This document shows, piece after piece, positions 31,721-41,000 of a stretch of 41,309 bases of DNA. The stretch spans positions 1-41,309 of the forward strand of contig JAGLQO010000012.1 in assembly GCA_023136775.1 (NCBI GenBank), read 5' to 3'. The position numbers and the translations under genes are program-made. Source of the stretch: Candidatus Pacearchaeota archaeon (GTDB lineage: Archaea; Nanobdellota; Nanobdellia; Pacearchaeales; GW2011-AR1). A model generated the notes under the pieces. That model was not told where the DNA came from. It was given only the letters and a program-made list of their open reading frames with translations, and ran no database searches. The first letter of the stretch is position 1; every line of letters begins with the position of its first letter.

Positions 31721-32326
31721 ATGGTGGAATTAGACTCTTTTCAAAAGGATGCATTAAAGGAAATTGGAAGTATGGGTGCTGGAAAGGCTTCTGCTGCTTT
31801 GTCTGATTTGGTAAAAAGGAAGGTTTCATTAACAACTCCTGAGATTTCTTTGGCTAAAACATCTGAAATTGCTGGATTAATTGGTGGAAGTCAACAGTTG
31901 GTGGTAGGCAGTTATAGTGCATTGGAGGGGGATGTTTCTGGGCGTATTTTACTTGCTTCTCCGACAAAAAGTGCTATGTATTTAGTGGATTTGGAGGCTG
32001 GCAAAGAACTTGGAACAACGACAAATGTTGATGAGGCGGCTAGTGAGAAACTTAAAATAATAGGGGATACTGTTTCAAAGTGTTATTTGGAGTCTTTGAC
32101 TGAATTTTTACAAATGAATGTAACGAGGTCTCCAGAAAGGATCGTTTCTACTTTTGGGGAATCTTTGGCAGATTTGATTCTTTTAGGGATTGAAGAAGAA
32201 TATGCACTTTTTGTTAATACAAACTTTACTATTCCAGATACAGAGATTCAGGGAAAGTTTATTATGTTGATTGCTATAGATTCTATAGATAAGATGATTG
32301 AGGCAATAAAGAAGCAATTAGGTTAA
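31721..32326 (+). CDS. CheC-like protein with both active sites degenerate
   Basis: A 201-residue member of the CheC family; ATG 31721 places the family start LKEIGSMGAGKAS at the usual distance. Site 1 has E14 but Ser17 for Asn. Site 2 reads LKIIGDTVSKCYL, with Ile113 for Glu and Asp116 for Asn, so neither site has the catalytic Glu/Asn pair. It is probably a non-catalytic CheY-binding or scaffold protein. It is followed after four bases by a degenerate KaiC-like gene and then a KaiC protein, not by chemotaxis genes, which suggests a link between CheY signalling and a KaiC-type output (inference). Confidence 0.8.
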   Translation: MVELDSFQKDALKEIGSMGAGKASAALSDLVKRKVSLTTPEISLAKTSEIAGLIGGSQQLVVGSYSALEGDVSGRILLASPTKSAMYLVDLEAGKELGTTTNVDEAASEKLKIIGDTVSKCYLESLTEFLQMNVTRSPERIVSTFGESLADLILLGIEEEYALFVNTNFTIPDTEIQGKFIMLIAIDSIDKMIEAIKKQLG

Positions 32327-32330
32327 TAAT

Positions 32331-32867
32331 ATGGTTGATTTGAAGGAGAATATTGGAGAAGGGCAGATTGTAGTTCTTGTTATTCCAAATGAGAAATATA
32401 CAAAAAAAATCGTAGATGTTGCTAGATTTTTTTCTGAAACTACAAATTCTTTGTGTTATGTAAGTTTGAACAAATTATATAATTCCCTAACTGTCGCTTT
32501 GACTAAAGAGGGAATAGATCACGATAATTTTTTATTTATGGATGGTATAACAAAATCTGCCAATCCTCAGGCAGAAGAGGCAGATAATTGCATGTATTTG
32601 AAATCTTCTTCAAATTTGACGGAACTTAGTATTTTACTCGATAGAGTTATGCAAAGTGGCAAATTTGACGGATTTTTATTTGACTCGCTTTCTACGATAT
32701 TGATATATAATCAAGGCGAGGCTGTTTCTAAATTTACACATGATTTAATTAACAAGATAAGAGCTCATAATACTACTGCAGTTTTTACGGCATTAGAGGG
32801 TGATACTAAATCGGATTTATTGAAGGAGATTAGTATGTTTGTCGACGGGATTGTTCATTTAGACTAA
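32331..32867 (+). CDS. KaiC/RecA-like protein without a Walker A motif
   Basis: A 178-residue protein that reads like half of a KaiC ATPase fold. CYVSLNKLYNSLTVALTKEGI matches the CLFMSFEESEERLIEHMEMFGW stretch of the KaiC protein at 33085. FDGFLFDSLSTILIY is the Walker B strand, and MFVDGIVHLD fits the closing strand. There is no P-loop, so ATP hydrolysis is unlikely. Probably a pseudo-ATPase partner of the neighbouring KaiC protein, or a CheC-linked adaptor. It resembles archaeal proteins described as Walker-A-less RecA-like. It shares an operon with the CheC-like gene (4-base gap). Confidence 0.65.
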   Translation: MVDLKENIGEGQIVVLVIPNEKYTKKIVDVARFFSETTNSLCYVSLNKLYNSLTVALTKEGIDHDNFLFMDGITKSANPQAEEADNCMYLKSSSNLTELSILLDRVMQSGKFDGFLFDSLSTILIYNQGEAVSKFTHDLINKIRAHNTTAVFTALEGDTKSDLLKEISMFVDGIVHLD

Positions 32868-33084
32868 GAATGTCGAGATTTGTTCTTATAATATTCTGAG
32901 TTGTGTGTTTAATGTGTGACACATGTTTATCATATTTGACTATTGTTTATGACAGTTATTAATGAAACACTTAGGTATATGTCACATAAGTGTGTGACAC
33001 AACATTTATAAATATGTATTTCCTCTATAATAGATGATTGGGAGTGATGTATATCATTTTTATAGTCTGTAATCAGGTAATAAA
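32868..33084 (+). promoter_or_regulatory. Operator array and promoter of the KaiC gene
   Basis: Three odd-length palindromes precede a TATA-like TTTATAAATA (33005-33014): ATGTGTGACACAT (32912-32924), TATGTCACATA (32978-32988) and TGTGTGACACA (32991-33001). The last two are centred 13 bases apart and end just before the TATA box. The consensus is TGTGnCACA-like. A regulator dimer array is likely. The gene itself encodes a winged HTH, so autoregulation is possible. Confidence 0.6.
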
Positions 33085-34887
33085 ATGAATGAGAATAACG
33101 ATAAAAAACTAAATATTATTGCGGATCTTTTGAAGATTCACGGAGAGGGTTTAACGATTACAGACGTTATGCATAAGACGGGATTTGCTCGACATACTGT
33201 TCTTACTAGGTTGTTTTTTTTGATGGGAAGTGGGAATGTTTCTATGCGTCGTATAAATATGGCGAAGTTGCATTATTGGATTGGAGAGAAGGAAAAGGAA
33301 AGTGAAAATGTGAAAATGATATCTTTGGAGGAGAAACACATAAAGAAGGTTTTGGTTTCTCCGGTGGCAACTGGGACAAAGGAAGTGGTTTCTCATGTTA
33401 GTGATAAGGAAAAAGAATTAGAAAAAAGGGAGCGCGAATTAGAGTTGCGAGAACAGGAACTTGAGAAGAGTATTAAAGAGAAAGAATTAGAGAAAAAAGA
33501 GCGTGAGTTAGAACTTCGAGAAAAAGAGTTGGTGAATGCAGAAGAGACTAAGGAAAAAGTCGAGGAAAAAGTCGAAAAAGTCGAGGAAAAAGCTGAGAAG
33601 GAAGTCGAAAAAGTCGAGGAAAAAGTCGAAAAAGTTGTAGAGAAAATTGATAAAATTGAGGAAAAAGCTGAAAAGACAAAAGAAAAAGTCGAAAAAGTCG
33701 AAGAAAAAACAGAGGCAAAAACTGAAAAAGTCGAGGAAAAAGTCGAGGAACTTGCTAGTTCTGTTGAGAAGGTTAAATATGAAATTAAGGGGGCTCCTGT
33801 GGCTAAAAAGAAGGAAAAGCTTGATATGGTTGCCATTAAGAAATATATTCGTGGAAATGCACCGCTTAGTAGTATTCAGGGTGTTAAAGAGCCAATTGTC
33901 AAGAAATCAGTTGATAAGGAGTCGGAAAAGGCGCCTTTGGCTGCGGTAAAAAAGTCTGAGCCAGTTTCTGGAAAGCTTAATATGGAAAATGTTAAGGAAG
34001 AGCTGAGAACTCATGTTAAGACTGGGAAGTTGAATAAAAGTCAGGCTCAGGTTTTGGAACAACGTGCTCCTATTTCGCATGTTGTTGAAGGAACTGCTCA
34101 TCCTGAGAAGAAAGATCGTAAAACAGCTGCTAAAAAGAAAAAGGAGTTTTTATTAACAGGAGTTCCAGGTTTTGATGGTTTATTTGAAGATACTAAGGGT
34201 ATTCCAAAGGGGGCTGCTGTTTTAGTTGCTGGAGGAGCTGGAAGTGGGAAGACGTTGCTTTGTTTGCAAACTATGATTAATCGTGCTAATTTGGGAGAGA
34301 AATGTCTTTTTATGAGTTTTGAGGAAAGTGAGGAGCGTTTGATTGAACATATGGAAATGTTTGGTTGGAATCCTAAGGAGTTGATTGAGAAGGGAACGCT
34401 TTTACTTAAAAGGTTTAATCCTTATGAGATTACTCGGAGTGTTGATGCGTTATTGATGAAGGCGAAGGGTGAATTATTGATTGAAGTAGACCCGATTGTT
34501 TTCCCAGAGGGCTTTGAGCCAGATATTATTGTTGTTGATTCTTTGACTGCGATTGCTTCTGCGTTTACGGCTAAAGAAGACAGTTATAGAATTTATATTG
34601 AACAGTTATTTAGGTTCTTTGAGGAGCTTGGTTCTACTGCATTTTTGATTACTGAGACTAAGCAGATTCCGACGGTTTACAGTACTACAGGTGTTGAGGA
34701 GTTTTTAGCGGATGGGGTTATTGTTATTTATAATTTTAAGAGAGGAAATACTCGAGAAAATGCTTTGGAAGTTTTAAAAATGCGGGGAGTAAAACATCAA
34801 AAGAAGATTGTTGCCATGAGGATTAACGACAATGGTATCACTGTTTATCCCGACCAGGAGGTTTATGGTGGTATTGAAGACAAGTAG
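33085..34887 (+). CDS. Winged-HTH, coiled-coil and KaiC ATPase fusion
   Basis: A 600-residue protein. Residues about 8-70 form a winged HTH (LTITDVMHKTGFARHTVLTRLFFL). About 105-230 is a highly charged coiled coil of KELEKRERELELREQEL and KVEEKVEK repeats. A linker of about 120 residues follows, with repeated PLSSI/PISHV-like patches. Residues about 350-600 form a single KaiC domain: LLTGVPGFDGLFE, Walker A GGAGSGKT (383-390), catalytic FEESEE and Walker B DIIVVDSL. The ATPase looks active. Single-domain archaeal KaiC proteins often pair with signalling or archaellum machinery. The HTH and the operator array suggest a transcriptional role. Downstream lies a giant surface-protein gene, a possible target. 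Confidence 0.85.
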   Translation: MNENNDKKLNIIADLLKIHGEGLTITDVMHKTGFARHTVLTRLFFLMGSGNVSMRRINMAKLHYWIGEKEKESENVKMISLEEKHIKKVLVSPVATGTKEVVSHVSDKEKELEKRERELELREQELEKSIKEKELEKKERELELREKELVNAEETKEKVEEKVEKVEEKAEKEVEKVEEKVEKVVEKIDKIEEKAEKTKEKVEKVEEKTEAKTEKVEEKVEELASSVEKVKYEIKGAPVAKKKEKLDMVAIKKYIRGNAPLSSIQGVKEPIVKKSVDKESEKAPLAAVKKSEPVSGKLNMENVKEELRTHVKTGKLNKSQAQVLEQRAPISHVVEGTAHPEKKDRKTAAKKKKEFLLTGVPGFDGLFEDTKGIPKGAAVLVAGGAGSGKTLLCLQTMINRANLGEKCLFMSFEESEERLIEHMEMFGWNPKELIEKGTLLLKRFNPYEITRSVDALLMKAKGELLIEVDPIVFPEGFEPDIIVVDSLTAIASAFTAKEDSYRIYIEQLFRFFEELGSTAFLITETKQIPTVYSTTGVEEFLADGVIVIYNFKRGNTRENALEVLKMRGVKHQKKIVAMRINDNGITVYPDQEVYGGIEDK

Positions 34888-35058
34888 GCGAAATGGTGTT
34901 ATTTTGGAAGATATAAAAGGAGGCTGTGTTTAATATAATATTATGAACGGGATAGTTGGGAGACTAGTTGCGTACGCATTGATTTTTGTTTTTGGATTTG
35001 GTCTAGTGCAGACTGACGTGGATGGGTGCAGGCAGAAAATAAAAGGAGGAAGGGTTTT
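34888..35058 (+). promoter_or_regulatory. Promoter of the giant surface protein unit
   Basis: A TATA-like GATATAAAAGG lies at about 34909-34919, about 28 bases before an ATG at 34943. A strong AAAAGGAGGAAGG ribosome site at 35041-35053 serves the GTG start at 35059. Confidence 0.5.
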
Positions 35059-35068
35059 GTGGCATTAG
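34943..35068 (+). CDS. Small leader ORF with one hydrophobic helix
   Basis: A 41-codon frame whose ATG sits at the expected transcription start for the TATA box upstream, so it could be a leaderless first cistron. It encodes one hydrophobic stretch (LVAYALIFVFGFGLVQT) then a polar tail with one Cys. Its stop overlaps the start of the giant gene by 10 bases. It could be a small membrane protein or simply a translated leader. The family is not recognised and the gene status is uncertain. Confidence 0.4.
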   Translation: MNGIVGRLVAYALIFVFGFGLVQTDVDGCRQKIKGGRVLWH

Positions 35069-38000
35069 GGATAAATAGGTTGAGGGAGAAAAAGGGTTAT
35101 ACCTTTTTGTTGACTCGGATTTTTGCAGTGCTTGTGTTGTCGATTTTGTTTGTTTCGGCTGTGAATGAGTCGATTGAGTATGTTAATGAGAGTTTATCTA
35201 TAAATTTGTCCCCTGATGTTTCAAATTTGATTATTGATAATGTTTGTGACGGAGAGTCTTTGATGAATATTTCTAGGGAAAATTATTCTGTTGATTTGGT
35301 GGACAGCTCTGGTGAGAAGTTGGAGTTTGAGATTAGAGTTGAGAAGAGTTCTAGTAGTAATTCTTTTTCGATTGCTTCTAGCAGTTTGCCCGTTGTTGAG
35401 ATTATCTTGGAAGATTCTCCCGTTAAGGGATTGATTTTTGATAATTTGAATTTGGATGTTGGAGGTTCCCTAGGAATTGATGATGTTTCGGAGGATATTG
35501 AAGCTCCTGTTGGAAAATGGGCTGAGGTTTATGCTATTGATCCTGAGGATTTGGAGTTTGATTCGGCTGAGGTTAGTGTTGTTGCGACTGGGTCTAAGTT
35601 GTATAAGTGTAAGGATTGGGTTTTTGGTGAGGCTCGGTGTGCTGGAGATTGGGTGTTTTTTATGGATGTTGTTCCGGGGCAAGAATATACTTTTACTTTG
35701 ACTCCAAACGATCCGGGTTTTGGTGAAATTGTTGCCATCGATGCTGTTCACTTGGGAGAGGATTATAGTTTTATTTCTAATATTTACGATGATGTTGCTG
35801 TTGTTGACGGTGTCTGGAGTGAGGCAGTTTATGAGGGTGAGGTTGTTAGGGTTGATTTTGAGGAGGATTTAGTAGATGGGAACGTGATTGATGTTGTTGT
35901 TCGTAGTAATTCGACTTTGGCCTATTTTGAGGTTTACGAGGCTGGGACTGATAATTTGGTTGGGCGATCTGGTGCAGTTAATGGAGTTGAGTTGGTTTAT
36001 ACTATGGTTTCGGGCTTGAGTGAACCGACGGACAGTTTTGATTTGAAGGTTGTGAAAGTTGTTTATGACGACGAGGATAATACTTCTAGTGTCGATATGA
36101 GCGCATATTCTTTTTTAGAATTTGATTTTATTCATGATGATTATATTACTTCTAGTCAGGCTGATGGGTTTTTTGTTTATGAGGAATTAAATATTCAGGC
36201 TCCGAGATATAGGACTTGGGATGAGAGTAATGCTTTTAGTGCTGAATTGATTGATGCTGGAACTGTTAGTGGGAATATACTTTGGACGGTTGTGAAGGGG
36301 AGTCATGAGAGGGATGAGATGATTGTTGGGACGCAGGATAATGCGAATGACGTTAATGTTCAGGTTTATGGTAGTAGTTGGGGTAATTTGTTGGAGGTTA
36401 GTTCGGATGTTGTTAATTCTGCTTATCGTGCTTTTGATATTGAATATGAGGGTGTTTCTGGAGATGCTTTGATTGTTTATGAAAATTCGAGTGCTGCGAA
36501 TTCTGTCTTGACTTATCGTATTTGGAACGGGACGGGTTATTCTAGTGAACAGACTTTGACTACGCTTCTCTCTAATGCTGTTCATTGGGTTTCTTTAGTT
36601 TCTAAGACTGGGACGGATGATGTTATGCTTTTGGCGCATGATAGTGCGAGTAGTTTGTATGCTGTTCCTTGGAACGGGACGGCCTTTGATCTTACTCGGG
36701 ATATTATTTTGTCTAGTGGAACTGTGTCTAGTACGAAGCAACATTTCGATTTTGCGTGGGAGGGTTCTAATGGGGATGGGTTGGTTAGTTATGGAGAGGG
36801 GAATAATTTAGCCTATAGAAACTATACTTATTCTAGTGGTTCTTGGGGTTCTGCTAGTACTATTGCGCTTGGTAATGGGCTTAATGGGGTTAGGATGTGT
36901 AGTGATGTAAATAGTGATTATATTGGAATGATTTGGGTTGACGCGGGGGCCGATGTTAATGCTAGTATGTGGAATGGTGCAACTATAATTGGAGGGTTAA
37001 GCCCAGATACAGGAGTTGAGATTAATGGGGTTAATAATGTGAATGTTGATTGTGCTTGGGAGACTAGTGGCGAGGTTGCTTTGTTTGGTTTTATTGACAG
37101 GAATCAGCTTTCTATGGATTATTTTACTTTTACGAAATCTGGAGAATCTTGGAGTACTACATCTTTGACTTCTACGGGCGTGCTTGCAAATTTTGCGACA
37201 GACGATACTGCGGGGCTGAGGTTTGTTGAAAATCCGGTGACTGACGAGATAATGGTGGTGGGGCAGGATATTGCTGAGGATGTTGATGTTGTTCGGTGGG
37301 ATGGTTCTGCGTTTCAGACTATTTCGTCTTCTCCTGTTGAGTCTGCTACGGGAGTTTTGAATGGTGCTCAAGAGAGTGCCATGTTTGATTGGTATCGTTA
37401 TGATCCTTCGCCTTTTGTGAAGGATTTGACTTTGGTTGATGGGACGGTGTATAATGCAACGGATAGTGTAAATATAACTTTTAATGTGACGGATAATATT
37501 GAGATCGATGATGTTTTTGTGGATGTGATTTTTCCAAATAGTACGATTGTGAGGTATGGCGTTAGTAATTCTAGTTCGGTTTATAATTTGACTTTTAGTG
37601 ATAGTGATTTGATTGGGAATTATGTTGTTCGGGTGATTGCAAATGATACGAGTATTTATCAAAATGTAAATTCAAGTGAAACTGTGAGTTTTCTTGTGGC
37701 TGAGTGGAATAAGCCCAATGTTAGTTTAATTGTTCCTACTTTGAATAGTGAATATAATATTTCTGATAGTCTTGAGATTGCTGTTGATGTTACGGATGAC
37801 AATTCCGTCGACTATGTTTTTGCTAATATTACTTATCCAAATTCTACCATTGTTTCCTTAGAACTTAGTTATTCTTTTGGGGATAAATATAATTCCTCTT
37901 TTGTTGTTCCTGCTCTTTTGGGTGATTACGATATAGTTTTTGTTGCCAATGATTCTAGTGGAAATATTAACTCTAGTGTGGAAAGTAATTTTAGTGTTTC

Positions 38001-41000
38001 AGACGTTGTCGCTCCTGTTGTTTTGGATTTGGGTTGTAATCCTTCGAGTTTGAATTTGAGCCAGAATGTTATTTGTAATATTTCGGTAACCGACGACGTT
38101 TCTATTGATATTGTTTTTGCTAATATTACTTATCCTAATTCCACTGTTGTTTTTATGGAAGTGAATAATGTAACTGATAATTATTATTTTTCTTTTAGTG
38201 GGACTTCTTTAACTGGGCAATATAATGTTAGTTGGTTTGCCAATGATTCAAGCGGGAACGTTGGAGTTAATTCTAGTTCGTTTATTGTTTCGGATGTTGT
38301 TGTTCCCGAGGTTTCTGGGATTGTTCCCACTTTAAATAGTGAATATAATATTTCTGATGTGATTGAGATTGCTGTTGATGTGATGGATGATTTGGAAGTG
38401 GATTATGTCTTTGCTAATTTAACTTTGCCTAATTTAACTTCGGTTATTTTGCCGTTGAGTTTTGCCTCTGGAGATAAATATAATTCTTCTTTTGTTGTCC
38501 CTGCTCTTTTGGGAAATTACGATATAGTTTTTATTGCCAATGATTCAAGCGGTAATATTAACTCTAGCGTGGAAAGTAATTTTAGTGTTAGTGATGTCGT
38601 CGCTCCTGTTGTTTTGGATTTGGAATGTAACCCTTCGAGTTTGAATTTGAGCCAGAATGTTATTTGTAATGTTTCGGCAACCGACGATGTTTCTATTGAT
38701 ACTGTTTTGGCTAATATAACTTACTCTAATGGAACTTCGGTTACCGTTGCTGTTTCGAATGTAACTGACAATTATTATTTTAGTTTTGCTTTGACTTCTT
38801 TAATTGGGCAATATAATGTTAGTTGGTTTGCTAATGATAGTTCTGGAAATGTTGGAGAGAATTCTAGTTATTTTATTGTTAGTGATGTTATTGTTCCTGT
38901 GGTTTCTAGTGTTTTGCCTACTTTGAATAGTGAATATAATATTTCTGATAGCTTTGAGATTGCTGTTGATGTGACGGATGATTTGGAAGTGGATTATGTT
39001 TTTGCTAATTTAACTTTGCCTAATTTAACTTCGGTTATTTTGCCGTTGAGTTTTGTCTCTGGGAATAAGTATAATTCTTCTTTTGTTGTCTCTGCTCTTT
39101 TGGGTGATTACGATATAGTTTTTGTTGCTAATGACTCTAGTGGGAATGTTAACTCTAGCGTGGAAAGTAATTTTAGTGTTAGCGATGTCGTCGCTCCGAG
39201 AGTGGATATATTGGACCCAAGTATTGGGAGTAATTTTTTGCAAAATGATGATGTTCTTTTGTCTGTTGATGTGATGGATGATATGAATGTTTCATATGTC
39301 TATATTAATATGACTTATCCTAATTTGACTGTGATCAATATTCCTTTAACTGATGATAATTTTGATGAGATATATAATATTACTTTTAATGACACCAATA
39401 AAACTGGGACCTATGATATTAGCGTGTTTGCTAATGATTCTTCGGGAAATATTAATGCGACTGAGGTTCGGAGTTTTAATATTCAGGAGTCTGATGCTCC
39501 TTTGGTTAGTCTGATTGGTCCAGCTAATAATGCTAGACTTAATTCGAATGATGTTACTTTGGTTTGTGATTCTACAGACGCGGGAGGTTTGGCCAATGTG
39601 ACGCTTTACCATAATATTGGCCAGGCGTTTGGAGCTAATGAAACTCGAGATATTTCTGGGAGTTCTAATAGTAGCAACTTTACAATAAATGATGTTTCTG
39701 ATGGAACTTATATTTGGAATTGTATAACTAGAGATACTTTTTCTAATGAAGCTTTTGGGATTGTAAATTTTACATTTACTGTTGATACGGTTCTTCCGGT
39801 TGTTAGTTCGGTTTCTCCATCGGTTGGAAGTGTTTATAATATTTCCAATGTTGTTGAAATTTCTGCTGACGTTACGGATGATGAATCTGTTGACGAAGTT
39901 TTTGCCAATATTACTTTTCCCAATTCTACTGTTGTTCAATTGAGCTTGACTTATTCTTCTGGAAATAAATATAATAATTCTTTTATTGCTTCAGTTTTGT
40001 TAGGTGTTTATGATGTTTTGATTATTGCTAATGATTCTTCGGGAAATATTAATGCGACTGAGGTTGGAGGATTTAATGTAACTGACGTTGTTGTTCCTAT
40101 TGTTTTGGATTTGGAATGTAACCCTTCGAGTTTGAATTTGAGTCAGAATGTTATTTGCAATGTTTCGGTAACCGACGATGTTTCTATTGATACTGTTTTG
40201 GCTAACGTTACTTACTCTAATGGAACTTCGGTTACTGTTGCTGTTTCGAATGTAACTGATAATTATTATTTTAGTTTTGCTTTGACTTCTTTAACTGGGC
40301 AATATAATGTTAGTTGGTTTGCTAATGATAGTTCTGGAAATGTTGGAGCGAATTCTAGTTCGTTTGTCGTTAGCGATGTTGTAGTTCCTGTGGTTTCTAG
40401 CGTTTTGCCTACTTTAAATAGTGAATATAATATTTCTGATAGCTTTGAGATTGCTGTTGATGTTACGGATGATTTGGAAGTGGATTATGTTTTTGCTAAT
40501 CTAACTTTGCCTAATTTAACTTCGGTTATTTTGCCGTTGAGTTTTGCCTCTGGAAATAAATATAATTCTTCTTTTGTTGTCCCTGCTCTTTTAGGTGATT
40601 ACGATATAGTTTTTGTTGCTAATGATTCTAGTGGGAATATTAATTCTAGTGTGGAAAGTAATTTTAGTGTTTCAGACGTTGTTGCTCCTTTAATAGAATT
40701 TACTTTGCCGGTATCTAATTCAGTTTATAATATTTCCAATGTTGTTGAGATTGCTGTTGATGTTACGGATGATTTGGAAGTGGATTATGTTTTTGCTAAT
40801 CTAACTTTGCCTAATTTAACTTCGGTTATTTTGCCGTTGAGTTTTTCCTCCGGAGATAAATATAATTCTTCTTTTGTTGTCCCTGCTCTTTTAGGTGATT
40901 ACGATATAGTTTTTGTTGCTAATGATTCTAGTGGGAATATTAATTCTAGTGTGGAAAGTAATTTTAGCGTTAGTGATGTCGTCGCTCCTGTTGTTTTGGA

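Noticed and set aside
33393-33836. Ser/Phe-rich antisense frame opposite the KaiC coiled coil
   Set aside because: It is the complement of Glu/Lys codon repeats; no start signal.
36187-39939. Several antisense frames opposite the giant surface protein
   Set aside because: Long only because the real gene has biased codon use. They are rich in Ile, Asn and Arg and lack start signals.
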